DNA of 64,000 bases. Origin: Balneola sp. (lineage in GTDB: Bacteria > Bacteroidota > Rhodothermia > Balneolales > Balneolaceae). The notes under the pieces are model-generated. The model saw only the letters and a program-made list of their open reading frames with translations, was not told the DNA's origin and did not search any database. Both the position numbers and the translations under genes were made by a program. How positions within the stretch are numbered: the first letter of the stretch is position 1; each line of letters opens with the position of its first letter. Shown piece by piece: positions 49,801-57,933 of this stretch. The stretch covers positions 124,001 through 188,000 of the forward strand of contig RHLJ01000003.1 of the NCBI GenBank assembly GCA_003712055.1, read 5' to 3'.

Positions 49801-49998
49801 GTGCCCCGCGCAGGCCGGGTTTCCCTGGAGGTCTTTAACCTGGTGGGGCAAAAGGTAGCCCAGCTGGTGGATGAGCAGAAGCCCGCAGGCCGCTATGAAG
49901 TCAGCTTCGATGCTTCCGCACTTTCCAGTGGGGTGTATGTGTACCGGCTTACCACGGGCGGACAACAATTAACCCGAAAGATGACGCTAATTAAATAA
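46888..49998 (+). CDS. FG-GAP repeat (beta-propeller) protein with T9SS sorting domain, copy 2
   Basis: 1036-aa paralogue of the preceding gene. ATG 46888 was chosen because it aligns with the start of copy 1. The 38-codon upstream extension would translate the 21-bp repeat array. The same long pre-signal segment (LYRWLSRVTGLEACWIEGNDDHNQPLWGF...) and ASAQ cleavage site (A83) appear. Seven FG-GAP blades follow (GDINGDGIGDLIIAAP, GDVNGDGIDDMIIGAN and so on), then the conserved middle domain and the type A sorting domain. About 205 bp near the 3' end (49646-49850) match copy 1 (46053-46257) without differences by eye, pointing to recent duplication or gene conversion, while the propeller repeats differ more. 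A surface binding role is inferred. Confidence 0.88.
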   Translation: MKEIENRPLVVTEPHRKVRSLYRWLSRVTGLEACWIEGNDDHNQPLWGFIKRLTRHKFAVFSRRLALASLLLSPLLVSPQASAQTSFELSELNGINGTLFNGVSSGDYTGNALGIGDINGDGIGDLIIAAPRAAPNGNSNAGKTYVVFGQSTTFGSSFELSSLDGGNGFTLNGIDAGDNTGQAIAVGDVNGDGIDDMIIGANGGAPNGSYSGEIYVVFGQSSFSGSSLIELSSLDGSNGFTLNGIDAYDDAGLALASGDINGDGIGDVIIGAHRADPNDNSEAGEAYVVFGQSPAFASSFELSSLDGSNGFTLNGIDADDRSGNRVATGDINGDGITDVIIGAQYADPNANSEAGESYVVFGQTTTFGSSFELSSLDGSNGFTLNGIDADDRSGRSLASGDINGDGIADVIIGAVFADPNGNSRAGESYVVFGQSSFSGSSSIDLSSLDGTTGFILNGIDENSLSGRAVTAGDVNGDGIGDVLVGAPYATGGSTYSGQSYVIFGKTASFDSSIELSSLDGDTGFALTGTDFLELSGASVAAGDLNGDGMDDIAIGAMSFLENGEAAVFFNRIPQAITGEEGFRTLAAPSNGTVFDELLGGFWTQGFTDSDGPSGDDNVWTWDQGTQGWTSLSDQTTDNLSAGNGFLLYLFSDDDFDGSAEGFPKYISANQYGGDGSVNSGSVNPVSDLADSDFFFAGNPYFYPIDWDLLTKSGLSETVYIYDDANANWQSWNGSSGNITDGEIAAFQGFFIQGSGGSGSLTIEEADTLLTTVSLLKSVDTEPKALKIHAEAGSFSSDAWLSFQQGGELGRDAFDGLSLIPLASSYLRLATIIDNQDQLQINALPVDYGQELRFPLDLSGIVDSSFAQVSFEGLQDFGDWEISIVDLETEDVVELSQGDTLSLAIRSVQAKAVGAPASLAAPKAKADGHRFELVLTPVIGVNTQPDPSLPEQITLAQNYPNPFNPGTNILFEVPRAGRVSLEVFNLVGQKVAQLVDEQKPAGRYEVSFDASALSSGVYVYRLTTGGQQLTRKMTLIK

Positions 49999-50314
49999 GC
50001 AGTCATTGCGAGGGGGCCTGCGGAGCGCGACCGCGGCAACCTCGCTGAGATTGCTTCTCCTGGCCTTGGCCAGGATCGCAAAGACATTAATTCAATAGGC
50101 AATTAGGAATAAAGACTTCCCTATTCCTAATTGAGTTATTCCTGATTCAAAACAGGTAGGTATAAACCTAAACCATTATCCAGTTACATTCTCTTCCGAT
50201 CTCTCTACGATATTTAGGAAAGAGAGCCTAAAAGCCAGGACGAACCCTTTTATTACTTATCCCTGTTAGTTTAACTAGCCAATGTTTTGTACCATTGGCG
50301 CTCAGTAATTGAGC
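49999..50314. repeat. Repeat-rich gap before the MATE gene
   Basis: Just after the stop codon a palindromic interspersed repeat starts with gtcattgcga (50002-50011) and ends with tcgcaaagac near 50075-50084. Its right part matches the element at 46591-46637. A perfect 12-bp inverted repeat caattaggaata/tattcctaattg (50100-50111 and 50122-50133) follows and could end transcription, though no T-run follows. No gene was recognised, and no promoter for the MATE gene could be fixed. Confidence 0.6.
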
Positions 50315-51649
50315 ATGAATAGTATCCCCGACTTTAGAAAAGAAACTTCCCAACTATTTAAAATTGGACTTCCTATAGTAGGCACCCAACTCCTTGGGAT
50401 GGGGCTCAATGTTACCGACACCATTATGGCAGGCAGGCTTAGCGCGGCAGATCTTGCCGGAGTTGCTGTTGGGAATGCACTTTATCTTCCGGTTGCTCTT
50501 TTCTGCATGGCTACTCTGGTTGCTATAAACCCTATTGTATCTCAATTCTTAGGAGCACGCAAATTCAATGAAATTGGGAAGAGCGCACGACAAATGCTTT
50601 GGCTGGTTGGCTTCTTAACCATACCGGCAATATTCATTATCCGCGATATGGACATACTTATGCATTGGGTGGGGGTAGATCCGGAAATTATTCCTTTGGC
50701 GGATGGGTATCTGAAGGCGGTATCCTGGGGCATGCCCGGACTTCTGATCTTCATGGGACTTAGATATTTCAGCGAAGGATTGGCCATCACCAAACCAGCA
50801 ATGTATATGGCGCTGGGAATGCTGTTACTTAACATTCCCGCTGATTACATACTTATGTATGGCAAGTTTGGCTTTCCTCAAATGGGAGCTATAGGTACCG
50901 GATATGCCACCACTATTGTGCAATTGGTTTTTGGGCTAATCATGATAGCGTTCACTGCTTCCTTTAAACCTTTTCGCCGGTTCAGTATTTATGCAAAAAC
51001 CAGAGGGCCGGAATGGAAATACATCAAAGATTTACTTCATGTTGGTATTCCAAACGGAATCAGCTCTACAATGGAAGTGCTCCTTTTTGCCAGTGTAAGT
51101 GTATTAATGGGTACGCTGAGTGTAACAGCATCTGCTGCCCATCAAATTGCCATAAATATTGCTGCTACCATATTTATGATTCCATTCGGACTTTCGATGG
51201 CTATTTCTCAACGAGTAGGGGTCGCCGTTGGGCAGGGCTCATTGGAAAAAGCCCGATTCCGGGGATTCCTTGGAACAGCAGCTTGTACGGGGATTATGAT
51301 TTTTACCGCAATACTGATCTTCTCTATACCGGAAATGATTGTTGGCATTTACACCGACGCTCCCGAGGTAAAAGCCCTGGCCGTTTCCCTGGTATTTATG
51401 GCAGGATTATTTCAAATATCGGATGGCCTCCAGGTAGGTGGCTTTGGAGCATTACGAGGACTTAAGGATACTAAAGTCCCGATGATATTTAATTTTATAA
51501 GCTACTGGTTGATAGGCTTCTCCGTTGGGTACTACCTCGGTATTCATGGCGGATATGGACCCAAGGGGCTTTGGATTGGGTTGATCTCAGGTCTAACCGT
51601 TGCTGCTATTCTGCATAACACTAGGTTTCATCTGCTTACAAAAAAGTAA
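50315..51649 (+). CDS. MATE-family multidrug/sodium antiporter
   Basis: 444-aa inner-membrane transporter of the multidrug and toxic compound extrusion family (NorM-like). It has about 12 hydrophobic segments in two homologous halves. Conserved segments include LPIVGTQLLGMGLNVTDTIMAGRLSAADLAGVAVGNALY at the N-terminus and GALRGLKDTKVPMIFNFISYWLIG in the second half. An in-frame TTG lies two codons earlier, but ATG 50315 is preferred. Single gene, closed by the hairpin at 51649-51669. Substrates are unknown. Confidence 0.95.
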   Translation: MNSIPDFRKETSQLFKIGLPIVGTQLLGMGLNVTDTIMAGRLSAADLAGVAVGNALYLPVALFCMATLVAINPIVSQFLGARKFNEIGKSARQMLWLVGFLTIPAIFIIRDMDILMHWVGVDPEIIPLADGYLKAVSWGMPGLLIFMGLRYFSEGLAITKPAMYMALGMLLLNIPADYILMYGKFGFPQMGAIGTGYATTIVQLVFGLIMIAFTASFKPFRRFSIYAKTRGPEWKYIKDLLHVGIPNGISSTMEVLLFASVSVLMGTLSVTASAAHQIAINIAATIFMIPFGLSMAISQRVGVAVGQGSLEKARFRGFLGTAACTGIMIFTAILIFSIPEMIVGIYTDAPEVKALAVSLVFMAGLFQISDGLQVGGFGALRGLKDTKVPMIFNFISYWLIGFSVGYYLGIHGGYGPKGLWIGLISGLTVAAILHNTRFHLLTKK

Positions 51650-51669
51650 GAGCCTCAAAATGAGGCTCT
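51649..51669. terminator. Bidirectional terminator between convergent genes
   Basis: An agagcctc-aaaat-gaggctct stem-loop (8-bp stem) begins at the MATE stop codon and lies 12 nt from the stop of the convergent 1060-aa secreted-protein gene. AT-rich flanks are on both sides, so it can serve both genes. Confidence 0.8.
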
Positions 51670-51680
51670 TATAATTCGAA

Positions 51681-54600
51681 CTACTTAAGTAAGTACAATT
51701 GTTTTGTGGCTGTAAAATCTCCTGAAGTCAGCCTGTACACATACACCCCGCTGGCAAGGTCGGAAGCATTAAATGTTACGGTATATCTGCCTACTTCCTG
51801 GACATCGTTAACCAGCATCCTCACTTTTCTTCCCAGTATGTCAAATACTTCGAGTTTAACCAGACCAGTAGTCGGTATAGCATACTCTATTTGAGTGCTT
51901 GGATTAAAGGGGTTAGGATAATTCTGGGATAAGATGAATTCTACAGGCTGTTCGTCTTGAATCGGTTCCAATTCCTCATAATCTTGTACCTGAACTTTAC
52001 CTCGTGCAAAGTCATCGGAATACGAGGTTTCTACTTCCGCTTTTAACCCTTCAAAATTTGCCTGAACCATCAGCTCAACTCTTACATTTCCTTCTTCTAA
52101 TGTATTCGTGTTTACACTCCAGGATTTCTTTTGTCTGGTTAGCCCTCTTTTTCCATCAATCGTAAACTCCCTTAGTGTTGCAATAAGCTCATTACTAGCA
52201 TCATCAACAAGGTTTATCTGAATAGAAACCCTCTTGTCGCTACCCAAAAACTGTAATGCACTTAATGAATCTCCAAAACTAAACTGCTCATCAAAAGTGA
52301 ACTTGGTATTTTTGGAAATGTGGAAAGGCTCTGTGGTTAGATAGGGCTCAACATCTTCCACACCCTGAAATCCTGGTTGCACCTCATCAAATTCCAACGG
52401 TTCATATTCGGGTAAAGGAATAAATGCTATGGGTTGCCCATCTACATATAATTCCCCTATTCCAATACTAAACCCTGCTGTTCCGGCGGTATCAGAGAGC
52501 ACCAGGCTTCTGCTTTGGGTAGCTGTTAACGGAGCTTGTTTTAGATAACTCCCCAAAGAGTTGGATTGCAACCAGTAATAAGGTTGGCTTTTCGGATAAA
52601 AAGAAAAGGCGTAAATATCATTGTCTGAAGAAGCTCCCGTGAGTTGAAGATCCCACCCTTTTGTATTGAGCGTCTTAAAGGTAGATAAGGCAGACTTCTC
52701 TACGAATTTATTATAGTCTATATAACCCGATTGATCATAAATCTGGCTCCATCCTACATACGCCTCGCTATTATCTGACAGCTTATTCACACTTACGGAG
52801 CGAACATGATGATCGAGATTACTTCGGCTTGTGCATATGCCCCACGGACACGCTGTCAGGGTAGCTACAGTCGCTTTCGTATCATAAGGGCTACCCCAGG
52901 AAGAGTTGGTCGTTATTCCGGATATCCATCCTATAATATGTGTCCCTGTTTGAGTACTAATTATAGACGGCTCTTTATTACGAACTACTGATCCGCTAGA
53001 AACGCGCATTGGAGCTACTGCTACCGTTACCGATGTTGCTCCGGTTATATATCTAATGCTGGCATATTTGATCTCCGTTCCCCAATAATAGGGAGCACCA
53101 GAAATCCCCATATCTTCTTCCCAGGCGATACTTATAAATGTATTATTTGCTGTAGAGCTGGTAATTGATGTAGCCGCGATATTATTAGCACCGGAAGTAC
53201 TGCTTACAGTACCTGAGGTCATGAGGTTTAAATATACATTTGGATAATCAAATTCATAAATCCTGTACTGTATCCCGGAACTTGTACGATAAAGAAGTAC
53301 CAGATCGTCGTCATCTGTCCAGATTACATTAGGTTGGGTATCATAGGAAGCTGATTGTCCGGTAGATATGATCTCATATGGAGCGGCATTTACATAGGTT
53401 CCTGAGCTAGAATTATAGCGGAAGGTTTGTAGCCGTATGTTCGTGCCGTCTTGCCAGGCAGCGACTGTCATATATTGCCATGGCCAGGTTGTAGTGGTGG
53501 GTTTAACGGCAATGGAAGGAGACTTAGTACCATTTCCCATATGCAATTCATTTTGACTCTCGATAAATTCCCAGTTGCCAGAAGGTGCTTTGGCTTCGTA
53601 CCAGGTATTACCCAAGCTTTCATACATCATATGCTCCCAACCATCTAGAGAACGGACAATCTTGCGTTGGTAAGTTTTGAAAGTTCCAGAATCATTAGAC
53701 CGTAGATTACCCTTAAATTCTGCTTTTAGATCAATATCTTGATTTATAATTATACTTCGCTGCTTGTTTTCATTTCCATCACTCCACTTCCAAAAAACCC
53801 AGTCTGTACCTTGCGTTCCATTTGAAACATTCGCATCAATCGTTTTGCTAACTGTATTGTCATAAAAGTCATAGTCATCAAAACTAAAATAACTACTACC
53901 ATCATATGTAACTGTTCCATTCGAAAAAGCACCTCCCTCTAATGAGTTATCAAGTTCCACTCTTCGTGCTGGATCAAATTTTGCCTCTAAAACTTCATCC
54001 TTTGTACCAACTGAGTATTGAATTCTTCTAGTTGCAATTTCAGTTTGAACGTCATTTTCGTCATTCACCCAATGTCTATACTTATTTTTTCCATTAGCCT
54101 CATCTATTAGTTCATATGGAGTTTGTACTTTATTTGTTGTCCCAGTACTCCATTCGAATGTATTAGGAGAATCGTAAGTAGTGATAGTACTACCGCTTAT
54201 TCCATCAACTTTCTGAATAGATCCTATATTAGTTTTCCCATTTACCTGATTTTGTACAGTTACAAATCTAGGGCCAGCTTTTAAGGTATAACCTATTGTT
54301 ACTTCATCTGAGGTAGTTGTAAGAGTAGGAGTCGCTGAAGTAAAAAAACTAGTAGCTGCATCTGCTAAAAAGGGAAGGTCAGCACCAGTAGAAATCTCAG
54401 GAAGGTTTAGAAGTAATGACGTGAAATTAATTGCACCACTTAACCAGTTACTTGTCTGATCGGTAAAGGATGTAGGCGTCAACACTATTTTGTAACCAGT
54501 TCCCTCATTTACTATTGTTACATCTCCATTTACAACTATTACTTGATTACTGAGCCCAGGAAGATCAAAACTGAATGGACCTAATTGAAAATTAGCAATC

Positions 54601-54863
54601 GCTTCTCCACTGAAGGTAACGGAAAAAGAATTTCCTGAGAATAATTCTAACGTTGCGGAAGTAGGCTTGTAGCCATAGTAATTGACTATTGCTTTGCTAC
54701 TTGTTGAACCATAAGAAAAGGCTCTAGCTTCAATCATTTTATCCAGTACTATCTGAAGCGATGTCTTAGAGATTTTAATTTGCACATCATTTGCACTGGA
54801 TGAAATGGTATTGATCAAACCAATTGATACTGTTAACAAACAGATTCTTATTACTCTATTCAT
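51681..54863 (-). CDS. Large secreted protein with T9SS type A sorting domain, unknown function
   Basis: 1060-aa secreted protein, signal peptide about 1-24. The N-terminal domain (about 25-200) is beta-rich. A stretch near 350-395 (DWVFWKWSDGNENKQRSIIINQDIDLKAEF) resembles an InlB B-repeat/Ig-like bacterial repeat. A long beta region with regularly spaced Trp/Asp follows (about 440-780, QPNVIWTDDDDLVLLYRTSS..., ISIAWEEDMG), perhaps a propeller. The sorting domain ([21 protein letters not shown] ... SGVYVYRLTSGDFTATKQLYLLK) ends it. It is the last and largest gene of a four-gene minus-strand cluster and probably its surface-exposed cargo. No catalytic motif was recognised. Confidence 0.82.
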   Translation of the reverse strand: MNRVIRICLLTVSIGLINTISSSANDVQIKISKTSLQIVLDKMIEARAFSYGSTSSKAIVNYYGYKPTSATLELFSGNSFSVTFSGEAIANFQLGPFSFDLPGLSNQVIVVNGDVTIVNEGTGYKIVLTPTSFTDQTSNWLSGAINFTSLLLNLPEISTGADLPFLADAATSFFTSATPTLTTTSDEVTIGYTLKAGPRFVTVQNQVNGKTNIGSIQKVDGISGSTITTYDSPNTFEWSTGTTNKVQTPYELIDEANGKNKYRHWVNDENDVQTEIATRRIQYSVGTKDEVLEAKFDPARRVELDNSLEGGAFSNGTVTYDGSSYFSFDDYDFYDNTVSKTIDANVSNGTQGTDWVFWKWSDGNENKQRSIIINQDIDLKAEFKGNLRSNDSGTFKTYQRKIVRSLDGWEHMMYESLGNTWYEAKAPSGNWEFIESQNELHMGNGTKSPSIAVKPTTTTWPWQYMTVAAWQDGTNIRLQTFRYNSSSGTYVNAAPYEIISTGQSASYDTQPNVIWTDDDDLVLLYRTSSGIQYRIYEFDYPNVYLNLMTSGTVSSTSGANNIAATSITSSTANNTFISIAWEEDMGISGAPYYWGTEIKYASIRYITGATSVTVAVAPMRVSSGSVVRNKEPSIISTQTGTHIIGWISGITTNSSWGSPYDTKATVATLTACPWGICTSRSNLDHHVRSVSVNKLSDNSEAYVGWSQIYDQSGYIDYNKFVEKSALSTFKTLNTKGWDLQLTGASSDNDIYAFSFYPKSQPYYWLQSNSLGSYLKQAPLTATQSRSLVLSDTAGTAGFSIGIGELYVDGQPIAFIPLPEYEPLEFDEVQPGFQGVEDVEPYLTTEPFHISKNTKFTFDEQFSFGDSLSALQFLGSDKRVSIQINLVDDASNELIATLREFTIDGKRGLTRQKKSWSVNTNTLEEGNVRVELMVQANFEGLKAEVETSYSDDFARGKVQVQDYEELEPIQDEQPVEFILSQNYPNPFNPSTQIEYAIPTTGLVKLEVFDILGRKVRMLVNDVQEVGRYTVTFNASDLASGVYVYRLTSGDFTATKQLYLLK

Positions 54864-54884
54864 TATTGCTCTCCTTTAATATTG

Positions 54885-56063
54885 TTAATTTGAAACTCCT
54901 TGCACGACCACATAAACTTGAGAGTTTACTTCGGTCGGAAAAAAAATTTTCCCATTACTGGTTTTAATCATTTTTCGTTGCTGTCCAAATTGGACATCAT
55001 CATTTGGGATACCCGGAATATTCATTCTCTGGAAACTTAGTCCATCCCAATGGTAAAAATTAAACCTTGTCCCATAAATCCAAATATCATTTGGATTAAA
55101 TAAGTCTATTCCTAAGCCCGTACGATTGTTTTGCCTCAGTGGCAATCCCAAGGCTGAAAGATTAGTTGCACTATAACTTAATGATTGACCTTCTGAAGTA
55201 ATTAAAAAAGATTCATTACTTATCAGATATAGATATAATGAATCTGTAGCTGCACACCTGTAGGAATCGACATCTCCTACTCCACTGTTTAGGGGATCTA
55301 ATGCATCTCCTAGCTGCAGATAAATGCCCGTTGTGTCTTGATTGTCGTACAACTTGTACCATTCCTTTCCATCATACTTCCAAAGTTGATTATAATTTGG
55401 CTCACCTGGGACTGATAAGAATCCTCTTATATATATTTCATTTCTGGAGACACCATCTACATCTGTTAGATTGAATTCAGACGGTGCTTTAGAGTAAAGC
55501 CATTCAGAATCATAACCATCTTTGGTATAGATCATACCACTATCTCCAACTGCCAAAAAAAAACCATCTTGATCCGTCCAAACTCCACGAAGCGCTCCTT
55601 TTCTTTCGAACTGGGTACCTTTCCATGCTTTGGTTTGATTATTAAACTCAGCTAATCCTACTTTTTCATCACTTTTATCCCAAAAACCAACTGAGACCAT
55701 GTAGAAGCTATCACCAGTTACATCAACAGAATTATGCTTTATTTCTGAGATAGGAACTTCATCAGGTGACCACCTGATTCCATCCCAATGCAATCCTAAA
55801 TAACCTATAAATTCTCCTTCCTCATCATATTGGAAAATACTTCCCATTACGTACGCATCATCATCAGAGAAAGCCCAGACCCCCCCTACTTCTGACGGCC
55901 ACCAACCTACGGTATCAACTTGCCAGGCGAAATTCCTGTTTCCCGGTTGGAAATCACAATTATTAACACTTTCAGTTCCCGTATTACATGAACTCATCAT
56001 AATTGTGACCAATGAACATGATAGAAAAACCAATTTATAATTATATAGCCTTGATTCTACCAT
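54885..56063 (-). CDS. Lipoprotein with repeated beta/Trp motifs, unknown function
   Basis: 392-aa lipoprotein. The N-terminal signal is short and ends in lipobox MMSSC. Mature sequence has repeated strands with aromatic and Asp/Gly turns (VGWWPSEVGGVWAFSDDDAYVMGSI, GLHWDGIRWSPDEV, LRGVWTDQDGFFLAVGDSGMIYTKDGYDSEWLY), a pattern seen in BNR/photosystem-stability-factor-like propellers. It lies 4 nt after the 225-aa outer-membrane gene and 21 nt before the 1060-aa gene. Function unknown; a surface or periplasmic binding protein is plausible. Confidence 0.72.
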   Translation of the reverse strand: MVESRLYNYKLVFLSCSLVTIMMSSCNTGTESVNNCDFQPGNRNFAWQVDTVGWWPSEVGGVWAFSDDDAYVMGSIFQYDEEGEFIGYLGLHWDGIRWSPDEVPISEIKHNSVDVTGDSFYMVSVGFWDKSDEKVGLAEFNNQTKAWKGTQFERKGALRGVWTDQDGFFLAVGDSGMIYTKDGYDSEWLYSKAPSEFNLTDVDGVSRNEIYIRGFLSVPGEPNYNQLWKYDGKEWYKLYDNQDTTGIYLQLGDALDPLNSGVGDVDSYRCAATDSLYLYLISNESFLITSEGQSLSYSATNLSALGLPLRQNNRTGLGIDLFNPNDIWIYGTRFNFYHWDGLSFQRMNIPGIPNDDVQFGQQRKMIKTSNGKIFFPTEVNSQVYVVVQGVSN

Positions 56064-56067
56064 TTAC

Positions 56068-56745
56068 TTATCCGAAAATTTTTTTGGATTGGGGTAAGTA
56101 ATACCTTAATCCAAATGAATAACTGTAGCCACCAAAATCTCCTATATACACAATGAAATTATCGTTTGTGGTATTATACTGGTTATCAAAAATTAGAGCG
56201 AAAGCAGAGCCACGTATTTTCTTTTCAACCCCTATACCTCCAAAAAATCCAAGCCACCCATCCCTATTGTCATAAAAAGGCTCCTCATTTTCTCTTTCAA
56301 TGAGGTTCTTACTTTTTATTAAAGTAATTCCTCCCTTAAGCTGTAAAGAGAAATATTTTGATAATAGAAAAGATCTTTGGAATCCTATATTACTTCTTCT
56401 CATTTGAAAATCCGAAGTACCATTTGCTTCAGTGCTCATTTCTATTACCCTTCCTCCAGTATCAAAAGAAGTGATTTTTTCGAAATTAATGCCATTCGTT
56501 TCGAAATACATCAACTGAATATATATATAGGTAACCCTTCCCACAGGAAATCCAACCGAACCTCCATATTGAAACAAAGCTTGACTTCCATAAGCTTGTT
56601 TTTGTAGATCTCGAGAAAAAAAATATACACCTGAACTTCCCGTAATAAAGAATTTACCTAGCCCTTTATCTTGTGCATTTAATTTTTCAAAAAAGAATAC
56701 AGAAACAACAATACAACAGTAAATTAAGATGATAGGCTTTTTCAT
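56068..56745 (-). CDS. Predicted outer-membrane beta-barrel protein, unknown function
   Basis: 225-aa protein with a signal peptide (about 1-24, ending LNAQ). Alternating strand patterns are typical of small outer-membrane barrels (GKFFITGSSGVYFFSRD, GGSVGFPVGRVTYIYIQLMYFETNG, YSFGLRYYLP). The aromatic-rich last strand is near the C-terminus. It lies 24 nt after the first gene of the cluster. No named family was recognised. Confidence 0.7.
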   Translation of the reverse strand: MKKPIILIYCCIVVSVFFFEKLNAQDKGLGKFFITGSSGVYFFSRDLQKQAYGSQALFQYGGSVGFPVGRVTYIYIQLMYFETNGINFEKITSFDTGGRVIEMSTEANGTSDFQMRRSNIGFQRSFLLSKYFSLQLKGGITLIKSKNLIERENEEPFYDNRDGWLGFFGGIGVEKKIRGSAFALIFDNQYNTTNDNFIVYIGDFGGYSYSFGLRYYLPQSKKIFG

Positions 56746-56769
56746 AAATTCATCACTTACTATGAGATA

Positions 56770-57735
56770 TTATTCTCCCCAAACTTCTGTTATACCCGTA
56801 AAATTTGTCCAGGTATCTGTATTTGAAGTTGTAAATGATTGAACAGTCCAAACCGTTTCAATAAACTGTCTCATTATCTTTAGCTTTGAAAGTAACTGAC
56901 CACTTGCACTACCTCCTGTAAAACTATAAGTAGCAACATATTTGTTCAATGCCTGATCAAATACTGCGGTTACTGATACATTTAATGAGCTTGCCTGCCC
57001 TGCAGTAGTAGTATTTTGTATCGATTTTAGATCAAATTTATTATTAGAGAGTACTCTTATATGATATGAAGTAGATCCAGGTCTTCTCCATTGGAAACTG
57101 TATTCAGGGGGATTTGCATAAATTTCAGGAGATATTGTCAAAATTATTTCTCCTTCTCCTATTGCAAAAGATATTTCAGGCAATCCATAAAATCCTAAAT
57201 CGAAAGTATCCGTCCATCTGATAGTGGTTTGTGTAAGTACTTCTCCTTGAAAAATTATCCAGTCAATATCGTCAAGTATATCTTCAAGAACATCCCTTAT
57301 CCTTTGATCTGGAATAAATGGATTGTTGTCTATAGCTGCTTCAAGGTTGTTATACTCTGTTCTGACATCCTCTATTACACTATCAGGATTAATTACTACA
57401 GCAGGGATAAAAAGTTCAGGGGTAATAGATGTAACATCATCATAAATTGTACTACCTCCTGCAGTAGCATTAATATCAAGTGTAAGAATAACTCTAAAAG
57501 TATTTTCTGTTAAATCAACAATAGGTCTATTTAAAGTAATATTGTAGCTGAGCCCTTGGTAAGTGCCTGTCCAATTACTTGTAATTGAACTCCATTGATC
57601 TGCTATAAACCTATTTATTCCTGTACTAGTTATCGAAAAATCTATAGGAACTGGAGTTGTGTTTGGCTGGGCTTTTGAGGTACCAACAAAGAGCAATAAC
57701 AGGGTTAGTGTTAGAATACTTTTTTTCATGTTCAT
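56770..57735 (-). CDS. Secreted protein, unknown function, first gene of cluster
   Basis: 321-aa protein with signal peptide (MKKSILTLTLLLLFVGTSKAQ). The N-terminal part (IDFSITSTGINRFIADQWSSITSNWTGTYQGLSYNITLNRPIVDLTENTFRVILTLDINA) reads as long amphipathic strands and resembles the N-terminal domain of the 1060-aa protein in the same cluster, so the two may share a fold. A possible lipid- or ligand-binding tubular fold is speculative. It has no sorting domain, so it is probably periplasmic. The 198-nt upstream gap is shared with the divergent polyketide synthase. Confidence 0.68.
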   Translation of the reverse strand: MNMKKSILTLTLLLLFVGTSKAQPNTTPVPIDFSITSTGINRFIADQWSSITSNWTGTYQGLSYNITLNRPIVDLTENTFRVILTLDINATAGGSTIYDDVTSITPELFIPAVVINPDSVIEDVRTEYNNLEAAIDNNPFIPDQRIRDVLEDILDDIDWIIFQGEVLTQTTIRWTDTFDLGFYGLPEISFAIGEGEIILTISPEIYANPPEYSFQWRRPGSTSYHIRVLSNNKFDLKSIQNTTTAGQASSLNVSVTAVFDQALNKYVATYSFTGGSASGQLLSKLKIMRQFIETVWTVQSFTTSNTDTWTNFTGITEVWGE

Positions 57736-57933
57736 GACCTTAATTTTTTAACTATGGATAGTGAAGAACTCTCAATCGATGTAAAAAAGAAAGCATTTTT
57801 AGCATAGAAAACAACCTTTTGTTAGCTAAGAATTTAATAAATTTTTTTATATGCGCTTCATCCTGATTTTAGGATCGAACCTTCCCATTAAAACATAGGT
57901 TCTAACTTTCATTACAAACCTGTATCCTCATTC

